The position numbers and the translations under genes were made by a program. The notes under the pieces were generated by a model. It had not been told where the DNA came from, did no database searches, and saw only the letters and a list, made by a program, of their open reading frames with translations. Shown here one piece after another: positions 25,250-38,502 of a stretch of DNA of 64,000 nt. Origin of the DNA: Viscum album (lineage: Eukaryota > Streptophyta > Magnoliopsida > Santalales > Viscaceae); the NCBI GenBank assembly GCA_963277665.1, contig OY728143.1, positions 535,590,394 through 535,654,393 of the forward strand, in the 5' to 3' direction. The stretch's first letter is position 1. Each line of letters starts with the position of its first letter.

Positions 25250-27484
25250 ATTTGCATATTTTTAATCATATTTAAATGGTTCTAAAAAAATTTATAATGT
25301 AAATGACATTTAATTTTAAAGTTTAATTCATAAGTGGGTATTTGTAAATATGGAATTCAATTTGGTGAAAATGAAATAATATTCTTCTGATTGAATTATT
25401 GAATGTGTTTTTAAAAAAATTTGTTGCTATATCAACTATTTTATAACATTTTTATTTGATTTATTATCATGACTTTAATAAAAAAACATAGATCAACTCA
25501 TTTGGCCCTCAAACAAGGGTCTGACAACCATCTAGCTAGCCCATGTGGGCCAACCAGTCAAGAACAACCGGAGGGAGAGCTAGCTGAGTAGCCAAGCATG
25601 GTGGAATCATTCTCCTGTGAGTGTCCCATAGGTTGTAAAATAATGCAGAGTAAGGGTCGGTCGAATCCTACACGGGTCAAGTGTATATGTGGCCAGCATG
25701 TTTTTTGTGTGAAGTTTCAACTTGGTGCCCAACCTAGGGAGGAATTCTATATAAATGATCTCACTCCTTGTATTATAAAGGCTCTCAGAACGAGTAACTG
25801 ATTCTATGTGGGATGAATCTTTTTTGAGGTTATTGTTCCTCCTCTCTTATCTCTCTCTGACACAAAGGTGCCCTCAACACTAATGATATTTGTTGCCTTA
25901 TTCCTCATCATTTACTGCCTGTTTACCATGGGACCACTATGCTCGATCACCACAAGTACGATCTCAATCCCTATCCCCATTGTCAACACCTACAATCTCT
26001 ATCAGTCCCATTAACGACCTTATATGAAAACCATTAGAGCATTTTTATCTCCCTCAAACTACTTTGATGGTTGGAGTGCATGAGAAGAAATTCTTCCACC
26101 TTTAATGTGAATACCACCACACACAGGAACCCCATGGATCCCACACCAAAAACCTAGACACATTATATTCCCCACTTACATACAAACTCAATCCATGACA
26201 AGGCATATCCAATGCACTGATATTTAAAAACCCATTTTCAGGGGAGTTTCCAAATTCATTAGAGGGACTCTGGGAATTTAAATAAGGGAAATAACATTGA
26301 AAGCTATAAGATGTTACTTGATTGAAGGAGCTCCAACCAAGTCTCTTAGTTTGCTTATAAAAGGATACATCCACTTCCTCAAAGGAGGATGATTAGATTT
26401 TGACACTCACAGTTGGAAAGACACCTTGGAGGCTTGAGATTGTGCTGCAATTTTCTATTTCTTTAAAAAAATTATTTTATTTCATTCATTATAGTTTTAA
26501 TTAAAATGCAATTTTGATTTAGTTTTAAATAAAATAATAATTCTTGAATTTTTATAATTTTGTTTCTTCTTCCCATTTTATCCATTATTCTTATTCTACT
26601 ACTACTAGTTAAAATATTTATTATTTTAATATTATTCTTTTTATTTTATTTTATTTATTTTATTTCCATATTTTATTTTTACTCACTCTGTCTCATCTCA
26701 ATGCTATTTATTTTCTACTTTTTATTTTAATTTTCTCATCCTCATTATTTTTGTTTTCTCTTATTTTATTTTAATTTTATTTCTTCTCTTCACTTCCTTA
26801 TTCCCACCTAAGTGATCACATACTCTTGATAACGAGAGGTTGACTTGATGATATTCCTTAGGGAAGTCAAAGTGTTATATACTTTTTAAAAAAATATTTT
26901 TTTAAATTTTCATTAGATATGAGAAGCATAAATGTATGTGGAGAATTTCACTGGTATGGTTAATGTCCCAAATAACATCCAACTCATTCTAAACCTATTC
27001 ATTTTTTTCGTCTATTTTCCCTCTCTTCATTCACTGGATCTTCCCACGATGGAGTTGAGTGAATCAATGGATGAAATGGCATTGATAGAGTAGGGTCCTA
27101 GAATATTTAACACCATTGACCAAGGAATTCCATCGAACTTTATTACTAGATGAGTTGGAATTGGGATTTATTAGGTATTCATAGATTCCAAAATTTATAA
27201 ATAAAAAATAATTGAAATTTGTTATGATATTTTATTTTTGGATTATCAAAATAAAAAAATAAAGTACAATATTTATTGATCTCATAACTAAACCTAAATC
27301 CATGTCCTTTCATTATTAACTCATTCTATTTACAATTTCATTTTATTTTATGTTTATAATTATCATTTTTCTTATCATTACATATAATAGAAAATAAAAA
27401 AAATCCCAAAAATATTTATCTTTTTTTCCTAAAATAATCAAAACAAAAAAAAGAAATAATTTAGGTGATTTAAAATAAGTGAGT
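25250..27484 (+). repeat. Y 3' LTR, clearly duplicated part
   Basis: Partner of 19740-21960, with many small gaps and substitutions between them, so the insertion is not recent. A short match at TACATTCTC(G/C)TTCAG (24710 and 19452) suggests homology extends further upstream. A 67-codon open frame at 25598-25801 and a 90-codon minus frame at 26102-26374 lie in the GC-richer U3/R part. The equivalent frames are not kept open in copy 1, so they are probably chance. Confidence 0.75.
25771..25781 (+). promoter_or_regulatory. LTR TATA box of Y, copy 2
   Basis: TATTATAAAGG, identical to the copy at 20247-20257 and in the same flanking context. Conservation of this box between otherwise diverged LTRs supports its promoter role. 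Confidence 0.55.
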
Positions 27485-27546
27485 GAACAAACTGATATGC
27501 TTCTCATGTGAGATGACCTAGGTCATCTATTATTCTCTACTATGAA

Positions 27547-30301
27547 AGTAATTTTTTTCCATGCCCTGTGATAGGAATACGTCAGGCAACATGAATTTCA
27601 GTGGAAGATCACCGTGAATTAATTTTGAGGGAATCATAACATAAGTTGGTGTTAGGGTTATAATTTCTAGGCCACAAGAGACTTCACGTCATTAATATAT
27701 AATTCATGACAAGAATAAGTCATGTTAAAAACTTTTTATAAATATAAGTTTTGGATTAACTCTCTCCATTATATCTCATTACTCTCAATTTTCGGGAAAA
27801 CCATTAGTGTTTCTAGAGGATCTTCCAACTCCTTTACACCTAGTTTGGTCTTTGGCTTCTATAGGTTTATCTTTTGAAAAATGAGTGGGTTTCTTCCCTT
27901 ATACACTTATTCCCTTTTATTCTTCATTCTAGGATTCAAAAAAAAATTCATGATCGGTGTGCTTTTGGATGCGTTTTGATGATCCTTTAGTGAGGTCTAG
28001 ATTAGTGTGAGGTTTTCCTCTTATGGTAGGGGTTTCTAGATTCTTTCACCTTCATTATATTGTGTGCAGAAAATCAAAAAGAGTCTTTGAGTTAGGGAAT
28101 CCTTAGCCTCTTCCTCTTTATGTGCATGTGTGGGGATTTCATGATTTTTCCTTCCATTGGGTGGATAGTAAGGGTCATCTTGAAGAGATAATAATCAGTA
28201 TTTATCTACAATTTATGGTAAAATGGATTAATCATATTATTTACATATATGAAGTTATTTTGGATGATTTTATTCATTTATTTTCATTTCAATAAATCAT
28301 GGTTGTTGGGATTTCGGATTATACAATAGAAGACATTTATGAGAGACCCTTATTGTGGAAGACAAGAAGTGGTTCTTCCTATGGTTAAAATTTTTGGGTT
28401 TCCTTGTGTCGTGAGAGTTGTTGAGTAGTGATGATAGTGACTGAAAGAGTTAGCAAATTAGTGGGAAAGTGTTACAGTGGTTAGTTGGCATGAGATTCGA
28501 TGTGGTTTTTTTGAATTAGTGAAGATTTGTGATGGTTGTATTGTGTGGTGTTTGTGATTTTCACTAGTTGTGTTGTAAAGTGTCGTAGATATATGGTGCT
28601 TGTGCTATTTTTTATTTGTGGTGTGTGGTTGTGGTGTTGTTCGGTGGTTTTGTTGTGTATCGATTGTGTTATTCGGTGGATGTGACATATGATGGTTAAG
28701 GCTTGTGGTTATTGTGGTGTAGCTTCTATGGTTGATTTGTGTAGGGATATTTTTAGTGTCATGTGGTTGTGTCAACTACCCAGTTACCCTTGGAGTAAAC
28801 TTTAATCACGAAAATGAAATATCTTTGGGTTTTAAATGAATAAGTATTGGATTGAATTGGTGTTTGGTAATTTCGATTAATGAATTGAATGATAAATGGT
28901 TGGATATGTAAAAGGGATTCAAATGGATTAGTAAATTGAAGTTAATTTAAACTCATTAAATATAGAAAATGGGGGATCTTTTAATTGAAATTGGAATTCT
29001 GTGGTATTGTGTGGGGGTTGTGCAATGTGATGTATTTAGTGGTAGAAGTGGTTGTGGAAGATGTTGTATAGTATAGTGGTGGTGATTTGGAGCATTCTAG
29101 TGTAGTTTTTGGGGAACCATTGGATGGGTATTTTGTTTTATCTGCATATTATGTATTTTTTTATTCTATACAGGTCCCACCCATGTTAGATAACTTTACC
29201 AACACTTAGTTTTTTTGTGTTTCATAGGTTTTACCAAACATCCAAGATGGTTGTGACACTAATGGATATTTACCCCTTCTTCTCCACACTTCCTTTCGCA
29301 ACAATGATATGGGTTGGTTTTGGATATTACCCAATGTTTATACAGGTTGGTTTTGGATATTACCCAGTGGTGATGTGTATGTGATATCTGGTGGGGGTTA
29401 TGCAAGGTAGTAGAAGGGCACAAGGTTGATTTCCATCAAACTCATGAAAACTGATCTGGACATGTGATGAGGTTATGATATGATGATCCAACGATGTTAT
29501 TATGTGGTGACGTTATGATGAATGACTAATTCACTAGATGATAGACCTTGTGAGGGTGTGGTTGATATGGAAGAGTTTTTACCCAAATGAGAGATGGATG
29601 GATATGTGATGTGATATGTATGTAATGAATGATAGAATATAAAATTTGATGTTAGGGACCGATAGTGTAAAATAATTGGGGATGCATAAAAGGTACACCG
29701 TTGATATTTTCTTGATACTACATCACTATAGTGGATCTGTGATTTTTTGGGTGATCCATGGTGAGGTTGAGATTTTTTATTTGACCTATTTTGGTTCTTG
29801 TTGGTTTTGTTGTTAGTTCACTTGTGAATTAGTATGCTCATTACACATTTTCATATGAGACCTCTTATATGATCCTAATGAGTATACATGTTATTCTCAT
29901 CCTACATATATATAAACTAGTTTTCAAGTTTCTAGGAGGATTTTGGAGACCAACCAGGCCATTATGTGCTTGGGTGTTGGAGCTTCTATTGGGTCATTGT
30001 TTTAATATTCTCCCATTGATATTTACTTGGAGACATTCATTTGTATTTTTTATCCAAAATTTTCTCTTATGGGATGGTTATAGGTTTACTTTTTTAATAT
30101 GTTCTTGATTTTGTGTGTTTTTGTCCTATATCCTCATCTTATATTAATATTGATGGTAATGCCTTCTTTTATGTAATATTTTTATACCCTCGGTGCTTTG
30201 TGCCAACTTGAGGCCTACTGGATGCTATTCTTAGAGATCATTATATCTATATATTCATTTCTAGACTATGAGGGGTGCCAATAGGGGATGTGGTTGAGAC
30301 A
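27547..30301 (+). repeat. G1 3' LTR
   Basis: Partner of 11154-14086 (landmarks given there). It starts around AGTAAT, with TTCCATGCCC following, and ends GAGACA at 30301, matching the GTGATA end of the 5' copy after one or two changes. The 63 bases between the end of Y and this start contain no polypurine tract, probably because Y inserted there or the tract decayed. The 79-codon frame at 29869-30108 is chance. Confidence 0.75.
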
Positions 30302-30862
30302 TTGAATAACCTATTCAATTAGGAATTTTTCTTCCCTTGTTAGAATAATTCCTTTCCTTTTTTAGATTAACTCTTTGATAAAAACTACTTATGTAGGATT
30401 AACTCAATCCTCCATCACTAACACAACACATCTGAAACAACCTAGTTTCTTCTCAATTAAAGTTTAGTCATATTTTGGAATACTAACCAAATATATTTCC
30501 TTCTCTTATAATATATATCCCTTTCTTATGTAAAATTATTTCCACTATGAATTAGTGATATCACCACCAATCACATTGTGGAGTTGTTATCCGTAGAAGA
30601 ATATCATTCTTTTCATTACTATGAATATCCAATCAAATTAAAAGAGAAACTGAAATATTCATGTGCAAGATTCAAATGAATACAATATCCTAAGATCCCA
30701 ATTTCATGAATGGATTTTCTCAAGAAACAAGTCAAAGACTACGTCCAATACAAAGGATATCAAAACATCTCCATATATGTTCAAATTATTACACTAATGA
30801 AACATCATCTCTAAGTATAAGTTAAATGTCATATTATCTATGTATCAATTGAGATTAACTCA
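30302..30862 (-). repeat. O1 3' LTR, proximal piece
   Basis: Lies between the end of G1 and a minus-strand polypurine tract. On the minus strand it begins TGAGTTAATC, which resembles the minus-strand start at 47651 (TGAGTTAATA) in the proposed 5' LTR. Beyond the first tens of bases, similarity to the 5' LTR is weak and lengths differ, so this half of the LTR pairing is less secure than the distal half. Confidence 0.4.
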
Positions 30863-30870
30863 TCTCCCCA
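30863..30870 (-). promoter_or_regulatory. Candidate polypurine tract of O1
   Basis: On the minus strand TGGGGAGA is followed directly by TGAGTT, the common copia arrangement of GGGGAGA then an LTR starting TG. A second tract (GAAGGGGGGAC, minus strand) lies at about 30924-30937 and is an alternative. Confidence 0.45.
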
Positions 30871-31479
30871 TTTTTTAGTATACTACTTAATGGGGTTTCA
30901 TCATTTTCTAAAATGGTTTTTTAGTCCCCCCTTCTATGTTTTTGAAACATTAAAAACCTTACAAGAGATCTTCACCAAATTTCAACTTCCAACACCTCAA
31001 GATACCCATAATTTGGAATAATTATTTACTCTACTCACCGCAATGATCACATATAAGAGAAAAAAAGTCTCAACAATGTTATAAATAGAGATATTATTGT
31101 ACTTTATCCCTTTGTTTAAATTATCAAATGAATTAAATAGTGAACAAATATAGAAAATAGTGTAGTGTTTTGTCTATGGATTCCCTCCCAACAAAACTCT
31201 CATGTTCTAAAATACATCCTTTAAACCAAATTCATGGTTTGTTTTACTTAATCTCCTTTTTTACTCATATTCCAATTAAATAACTTTGTTCTCCACCTTA
31301 CAATTGATGAATTGGTACATAATGAAAATATTATTCAGCAATCAATGTAGTACTAGATTATTGGAATGTTTATTACACTATTCATCACATTAATAATCAC
31401 CAATAATTATGAGACCTCAAACCCCATGTCCTCTATCTTGGAATACATATATATCATTTTTTTCTTATTAATATTTAAA

Positions 31480-32260
31480 ATACTCATCTTATGTTGAGAT
31501 AATAGATTATGAATTCAAGTTCATGGATTTCAATGCAACACATTTTTCTCTGAAGAAGAAAGAACCTACCAATGTCGCCATATAATATCAAACAACTCCT
31601 ACCAAATCAATATTTTTATATGCAAAGATTTCTAATGATATATTTATTTCATTCTATTGGTAATAATAATAATCTCCCTTATTGTAATGGAACATCCTTT
31701 TTTACATAATATGAAACTCCTAGAGATTTATTCAAGATCATGCAAACATATTAACTACAAACACAATATCTAGACATGATTTCACCGAATAAATTAAAAA
31801 CCCAATGAAACATCATAACTCCATTAGATTCACACTCATTTAATCATAATATAGGGAAATATTAGCGACAAGTTTTGTATGAGTGTAATATTCACTTGAT
31901 TCATCGAGTATTAAATTTTCTAACAACTCAGGATCATTAATATTTTCTAAGAGAAGGAAAAAATTTATTAAATTAGTGACCTAGAAATCCTAGAGGAATT
32001 TCATTTCTCTAAACATTAACATTTTATAAAACATTCTCATTTTGGATGAAATTTTCTGACAATTTCCATAATTTTTTTAAAAAATTACTACATTTTTAAT
32101 ATAAATAATCACCATAAGGGAGTTTTGTCACATAACTTGACATAATGATTTTAATACAGTTTTTAATTCCTAAAATTCATTATCCTTATGATATTATCCA
32201 ACTTTTAAAACTATGATCGAGGTTCTTGTATGATACCATTTAGTTCCTTCTTGGTAATTT
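31480..32260 (-). pseudogene. O1 reverse transcriptase C-terminus and RNase H remnant
   Basis: Minus-strand translation with stops keeps the copia layout. An IGFLIYSVKSCLDIVFVVN stretch near 31780 matches the L-x-Y-L-T-x-T-R-P-D-I block. A degraded A-K-R-V-L-R-Y segment follows near 31690. Next is YKNIDLVG near 31610, then VGSFFFREKCVALKSMN near 31530, corresponding to the S-G-x-x-F-x-L-G and S-K-K-Q RNase H blocks. The catalytic RNase H acids of the D-x-D-W block are not intact. Resemblance is by eye and decay is heavy. Confidence 0.55.
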
Positions 32261-33229
32261 ACACTTGATACCCATCATCTTCAATGATACACTCTTCTAT
32301 TTATTCAATACAGTCATATTACTCAATTTATACATTATGGAATATTGGCATCACATATATTTAAAAAACCTTGAGATTCAGATAAACTAAAGTAAACTTA
32401 CTATAGAAAAATATAATTATTATTAATACAATTTATTTGTGTTTACCCTGTGAAAAAAATGTGATCCTCATTCACTATTATATCACCTTTTCAATGATGA
32501 AATCTAAAAAACCAACTATTTCATAATTAAAATTCTATTTTTGGTACAACTCATCAATTCACATATTTAATTGTTCTTAATATTTCTCATCTCTTCATCC
32601 ATCACTATATCACAATTCACATGTTATAAGTCTCCATCAACACTCCTTGGAACGCCCTAGGATAGAAAGCTAGTATGATTAGAAATTCTTTTGCTTCATC
32701 AGGTTTCTTCATACTTAAAAATGTTTCCCAGGGTGATTTCTGGGTTAACATGTTTTATATTTCTTTGTAACATATTAGTTTCATACATTTTACTATAATT
32801 TCCAAAAAAAACATCATGAGAGTTATGATAATATGCTCATATGACTATAACACTCTTAATAATTCTAGTTTCTTTATCACTTTTATCATTATCAACTGAT
32901 TGTAATGCTTCTGAACAGTTGAGGTTCACTAATATAACTACATAATCAAAAATAAAAATATTCCTCCACTTTTAGTTATATCACATGTACCATCTTCCAC
33001 AAGGTGTATACCCCGTAAATATAGGTTTATCAACTCTATCATGAAACTTTTTTGAAATGTTTTTTATTTAATATTGATGCTTTATGGGATATTGAACATC
33101 TTTATAATAATGAAGAAAGCATATTTCCAAATAAAAATGCATTTTTGGTAGTAAAAAATTAGGATTGAATAAGGTACTATTATTTTACATATACATCTAA
33201 TAAAATTGGTATCCAAAAGTATTTTCAAG

Positions 33230-33842
33230 GGTTATACATTTATAGCATTATATTTCTCGTTTCCACCAATATTTGATTTATACATTCAATAACTCTATTT
33301 TTCAAGGGTGTGTATAGAGTTTAATATTCATTTATTATCCAATAATTCTCAAGTTATGTCTCAAACATTCTATTCGTGTATTCAAATATATTTACATATT
33401 AGAATATTTTAATGACATAACTCATTTTTCTCTAAGAAATACTCTGAAAGTGTTTATAATTTCGAAGATATTATGATTTACTATTCATCTTGTTATTATA
33501 AATCATATGAGAAATTTCATAAATAATATTCTTGAAATAAATATCTCAATTGTTTTAAATCAGGATCATAGTTCTACACACATCTGAATGTACAAACTCC
33601 TGAGGATTGTTCATATTTATTTTCACCATTTTATTACACATATTTACCATTTTTACCTTAATAAATAGATCACAAATATTGGAAATTTCACAACATTTAT
33701 TTAGTACATATCCCATAGTATCATGTATAATGGTATTTTCCATCTTTATCTTACCTAATTGGCAATTTACTTTATGAAAAAACTTTTTTCCTTCCATTAT
33801 TATCATACAAATTGAATTTTGGTGATCAAAATGTTTGAACAA
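33230..33842 (-). pseudogene. O1 GAG-pre-integrase and integrase remnant
   Basis: The 95-codon open piece (33555-33842) reads like a copia GAG-pre-integrase domain. It has HKVNCQLGKIKMEN (family H-x-R-L-G-H), then NICDLFIKVKMVNM (C-x-x-C of the zinc site, one Cys lost), then PQEFVHSDVCRTM (family PLELVHSDVCGPM). Further on, near 33251-33325 in minus reading, YTPLKNRVIECINQILVETR matches the Y-T-P-Q-Q-N-G-V-V-E-R block that carries the last catalytic glutamate. Between them are stops. The order and strand fit O1. Confidence 0.75.
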
Positions 33843-34765
33843 TTTATCATTTTTTTACCCCTTTCTCATTATTATTCAAACATTTATAATTTGTATGAGG
33901 TGTTAATTGTTATATAATATAAACTAATTCCCATTATCACAAAATAAACAAATTTATTAATATTTTAGTTCAATCTATCTACAAAGATAACATTTCTATA
34001 TTTTATTTTATCAATCTTGTTGTGTCCAAGTCCTCTCACATTAAGTGATCTATAATATTAAAAAGTGAAAACTCATTCATATTAATGTATAATATAAATG
34101 ATAATATTTTTATTTATATAAATATTCTATGATAAATCTCTATCAATTTTCTATGGAGTCTTTCCTTGTGTACCTTTATAAAACACTAAGAACAGCATTG
34201 AATTCTTTTGATTATTCTTTCTTTAATGATATCTAAGACCTACCTTTTACATTAGCTACTATGGTATCACAGTTAAAAAAAATTAGTGTTTTTCCAACTT
34301 GATAATATCACACACAAGTCCCCTCAAAAGAATCAAAGGATTGATTTCAATTTTAATTTCTCTTTTTGATGATGTGTTGGTTAGAATTTTAGAATTTTAG
34401 AGGTATCCTACCCTAATTCAGCACCACTCTTCAATTGATTGAGTTATAGGTTATACTAGAAAACATATCATTTGTGTTCTTAGACTCTATAACAACCATA
34501 AAATCCTCTAATAGTAAAATCACTCAATAGAAAAATTTTCCTTCAAAATTTTATCATCGAAATTCCTTCATTTTTAATACATGGTGTAATTTTTTAAATC
34601 TTTTTAGAATTAGGATTATCTTCATTTAATAGAAAAATAACTATAGTCTTGACCTAGGTATTATTTTCATTCCATACCACTTTTCCTTCATAAATAATAG
34701 CTCAATTATTATAAATTATAGTGGGTATATCTTCGATTTTAGATGATGTAACTATTTTCTTAGTG
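33843..34765 (-). other. O1 protease/gag space, C2-proximal part
   Basis: Lies between the pre-integrase domain and the C2 insertion, so it should hold O1 protease and the end of gag. I could not identify D-S/T-G or CCHC motifs. It contains a few coherent minus-strand stretches with scattered stops (near 34690-34760). Confidence 0.4.
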
Positions 34766-36180
34766 TGATATATAGAGGTAGTCTAGATGGGGGTGAATAG
34801 ACCTTCTTAAAATTATATTTAGATTATTAAAAAATTCAATATAACATCTAATAAAATCATATAGATAAAATTTAGGAAATGCAGTAACATATGCATGTGA
34901 AATAAAATATAATGCAATGGAAATATAAAACTCGAACACCAAATATTAAAGTAGTTTAGATCAAAATGATCCTACTTCTAATCTTTACTTATTTATTCCC
35001 AATAATATAAATGGAACCCAATAAAATAAAACACACTTTTACAAGGATTTTCTAACCATTTATTGACAATTTATTTTTTATAATGGAAATCACACACCAA
35101 ACCAGACCTTTCTGTTTGTGGACAAAGGAATAACAAAAAAACTAACTATTATAGGAGATTCATAGTCAAAATAACCTTCTATTTGTAGTGGATGTATAAA
35201 CAAAAATTCAATCATTCTTTTATAAGTGAAAATAAAAAATAAAAAAAATTTGTACACAAACCAAAACAAAAAAAATGATATAACATTAGTACCAGAATAG
35301 AAAAATAATAAAAAAAATTTCAACAAAAGTTAATGAAACTTGATAACTTATTTTAATATATTTATATCATTAAATATCATTTAAACTTATCTAACTAGTA
35401 AAAAATTAATTATAATACTTTTTATACCCTTCTAATTATTATCCAGCTCTCATATCTCTACCAGTTCCTTTTGTCAAATTGTAAAAATAATTTCTCCAAT
35501 TGTCAACTCATGATCTCCATAGTCTTCTTCACTTAAGAGATTCAAAAATTTTATCTAACAATTCTTTCATAAAATATATTTCAAAAAAAACTACATAAAA
35601 CTATAATTTAAAACAAGAACAGTATAATCTAAAAAATGGAAACCTTAATATAAAATAATCACTTCACTGAAAAATAGAAAACATTCAAGAACCTCAAATT
35701 ATCAAAAACTTCTATCAACATATAAAAGATTTGACAATATACATATGAATCAACATTATGTTAGATATATACTTCATATGACAAGACATGTACATTAGGA
35801 CATAAATATATAAAGTCTCAATATTTTTTTAGATCTTGACATTGTGTGGTTCAACATTATGGAATTAAATATTTTCATAGTGTTTAACAAATCATATGGT
35901 ATAAATTTAAGTGGTACATATGATATTGATATAGAAAAGTTGTTCTATCATAAGTCACAAAATATTAATAAAATATTGAATATTTTGGGTATCATTAGAA
36001 TTCATAATCATCTCAAAAAAGAAAAAAATATTAGTAAAATAATTATTAAACAATGAATAAACACATAATAATAGAGTAAATAAATCAATGAGAAAGTATA
36101 TTTATTTAATATTAAAATTTTGATGTAGTGTAATTACCATAAAAAAAGGATTTAACAATTGATATACTAAAACTAAAAAT
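34766..36180 (-). repeat. C2 3' LTR
   Basis: Aligns with 43697-45110. Landmarks are GGTGAATAGAC (34792 and 43722), AAATATAATGCNRTGGAAATATAAAA (34904 and 43833), AATGGAACCCA (35010 and 43937), GACTATAATTTAAAAC (35602 and 44504), CACTGAAAAATAGAAAACA (35664 and 44575) and AATTTTGATNTA (36116 and 45030). On the minus strand GGGGAGAT at 36179-36186 serves as a polypurine tract just before the LTR. Confidence 0.7.
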
Positions 36181-37299
36181 CTCCCCAATTTTTAAAATTT
36201 AAAAACAAATTAGAATTCATAAAAACTCCCCCGCTCTCTGAAATTTATCAAATAACAAAAAACTATTTATGAACTCTCTCCGTCTAAAAAATTAACATTC
36301 AAAAATAAATAGAAAAAGTTGTATTAATGGTCACGGTTAATCATAAATCAAATTTGATAATAAATATACCTGATTAAGGGAATATGATATTAAATATGAA
36401 GGCACATAATTATAACATTTATATCAACTTATACATTGAGTGGAAAATAAATCAATAAATTTCAACATCTCAAATCTATTCTAGTAAAAAGACCCATTAT
36501 AGATTAATATCAAGAATCATTAATAATTCATAAACATATAAGAATTTATATGTTCATAATAAATCTAAATCACATCAAGTTAAAATAATATTATCTCAAA
36601 TTTCATTACATCAAATAATTTTTAGAAAATATCGGGAAATTGACTGTTAGTTGAAATAATTTCGAAAATAATATTTCATTTCTTAACATAATTTATCATA
36701 AAATTAAATCAAACATATATATTATCAGTTCTATAATTTCAGAAAGGATTCCTTGAAATTGTAATATTATAATTAGTATCCCAAAAAATAGACATATTAT
36801 CAAAATGAACATTAAATTAAATTATTCGTTTCTTAATCTATAATATTTGAGAAAACAAATTAGCATTAGTTTTATAGTTATCCTCAATTATGGATAAATA
36901 AATTGATAATTCCAATCCTTCTAACTAACTCTATATCATAGTTATATTGATTTAAAAATATTTCATCACCTATTTGAAAATTTTGAATCAAAAAAAATAA
37001 ATTTAATTATCCAATTAAACTATTATAAATTTTAAAAGTTATCAACATAGAAAGATAATTATATAAAAAATTACAATATTCACCAATTAAAATTTCATAA
37101 GGAAAATGAAGTAATTAAAATACTATTAGAAATATTATAAATAAACAATCTAAGATCTACTTAACCCTTTTTTAAAACATTACTTACCAAAAAATATAAA
37201 GATAATCATTCATATTAATCTTCTGTATATTTATTAATTCCATATTAATAGTTTTAAAATTTTAAAACATGAAAAGAAAACTATTCCTATTCAAAACTA
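36181..37299 (-). other. C2 RT C-terminus and RNase H space, not readable
   Basis: Position between the readable RT and the 3' LTR predicts the rest of RT plus RNase H. The sequence is very AT-rich with many stops, and I found no YVDD or SKKQ block. A purine-rich GCGGGGGAG on the minus strand (36229-36237) is a second candidate polypurine tract. Confidence 0.4.
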
Positions 37300-37978
37300 G
37301 GGGGTTGATTAACATAAACTTGTTATGAAATTACAAGAATGAATAAGAATACCTGTGAGCAGATTCTTTATTGTGATTTCAGTGTGAGAAATTTGAAATT
37401 ATATGAGCCAACTTTATAAAATAAATTTTAAAATCCATTTTAAGAAATTTAAAAGATAAAAAGGATAGAAATTAAATAAAATCTTAATTTAATACATCAT
37501 ATAAACATGATAAATATATTCATCAAAATCATTTCCATTTTTTTGGTAGTAACCTTGAGAAACAAGTCCTGCTTTATTCTTTATGGTTTGTCCAGATTCA
37601 TCCATTTTATTTCTAAATATCCCTTTACATCCTATAATTTTTTATCACTTGGGAATTCAAAAAAATTCTAAAACTTTTTTTAGTAAATTTATTGTGTTCA
37701 TATTCCATATCAATGATATAATTTTCATCTTTTAAATCATTAAACAAAGCATTGAGCACAAATTCAAAATCAAAATCATAATTAGGACAAAAAAGCATAA
37801 CATCTTTCCTAGATTCAACTCTAGAATCAATATTACCACTTAATTTTCCTAAAGGGATATCTTTATGAGTTTTACTAGTTCTCATATAAGATTTAGAATA
37901 TAAATTCTCAACATAAAATGATACATTATTGTTTTTAGATTCTTCTTCACAAAAAAATAAACTCTCTAAAATCTCCAT
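37300..37978 (-). pseudogene. C2 reverse transcriptase N-terminal remnant
   Basis: A 117-codon open piece (37625-37978) ends in the region before the copia RT core, with ALFNDLKDENYIIDMEYEHN corresponding to the E-A-L-x-D-x-x-W-x-x-A-M-x-E-E-L block. After a stop the frame resumes near 37590 with IFRNKMDESGQTIKNKAGLV, then SQGYYQKNGNDFDEY, closely matching the family's F-R-N-K-x-D-E-x-G ... A-R-L-V-A-Q-G-Y-x-Q-E-x-G-I-D-Y-D-E. QVYVNQPPSFE follows near 37300-37335 (family EVYVxQPPGFE). At least one stop and one frameshift break it. Confidence 0.85.
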
Positions 37979-38502
37979 TAGTTTTATATAAATGTAAATT
38001 TTAATTCATGTAATTTTCATCAAATATAACATGTAAATGTTATTATATATCCACAATTATCTTGTAATATACCATATAATCATTAAAAATATTATAATAT
38101 CCTATTATAAACACTTCATCACTTTTCACATCAAATTTTTTTATGTTATCTTTTGTATATAAATTTAAATTTCACACATAAAAATATGCAAATAGATAAC
38201 CTCAGGTTCACTCCTTCAAACAATTCATAATTTTTTCTCATGAATAAAGGTATAATAAGAAATATATTAATGATATATCATGATTTATTTATTAATTCCA
38301 ACCAAAATAATTTAGCGAGGAAAATATTTGTTCGAATAGTTATAGTAATTTATAAAGTAGTCTCATTTTTAATTTCTATACCACAATTTATTACGGTGTT
38401 ATATGGAAATAATAATAGTGAAAATATCTATTTTCTTCAAAAACCATGAAATTGAAGATTAAAAAATTCACCACCATTAAAAATTTTAATTGTGATAATT
38501 AA

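Larger units (their letters stand above)
19438..27500 (+). mobile_element. LTR retrotransposon Y nested in G1, short pol-less interior
   Basis: Two long direct repeats (clear at 19740-21960 and 25250-27484) surround about 2.3-3 kb of interior. Each repeat carries a TATTATAAAGG box in the same orientation, and a strong polypurine tract precedes the second repeat at 24278-24290. The interior shows no RT, RNase H or integrase motif that I can recognise. Long LTRs with a short interior resemble non-autonomous LARD-type elements. Y lies between pol and the 3' LTR of G1, so it inserted after G1. Outer ends are uncertain: the second copy may start at 24291 or nearer 24700. Confidence 0.6.
11154..30301 (+). 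mobile_element. Ty3/gypsy LTR retrotransposon G1, Tekay/Del-like chromovirus
   Basis: Two directly repeated LTRs (11154-14086 and 27547-30301) flank a tRNA-primer-like site at 14090 and a plus-strand polyprotein remnant from about 14.1 to 18.87 kb. The domain order is gag space, RT, RNase H, integrase and a C-terminal chromodomain-like tail, which is the gypsy order. The integrase and tail wording fits the Tekay/Del chromovirus clade. Element Y (about 19.4-27.5 kb) sits between pol and the 3' LTR, so G1 proper is about 11 kb. The flanking 5-mers (GTAAA before, TTGAA after) match at only three of five positions, so the target-site duplication is unproven. Every frame is dead. Confidence 0.75.

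Noticed and set aside
25598..25801. 67-codon cysteine-containing open frame in the second Y LTR
   Set aside because: Cys-rich look suggested a zinc-binding peptide, but the homologous stretch in the first LTR does not keep the frame, and it lies in the promoter-side LTR region.
29869..30108. 79-codon tryptophan-rich frame near the end of the G1 3' LTR
   Set aside because: Not open in the homologous part of the 5' LTR (13660-13900), so it is chance.
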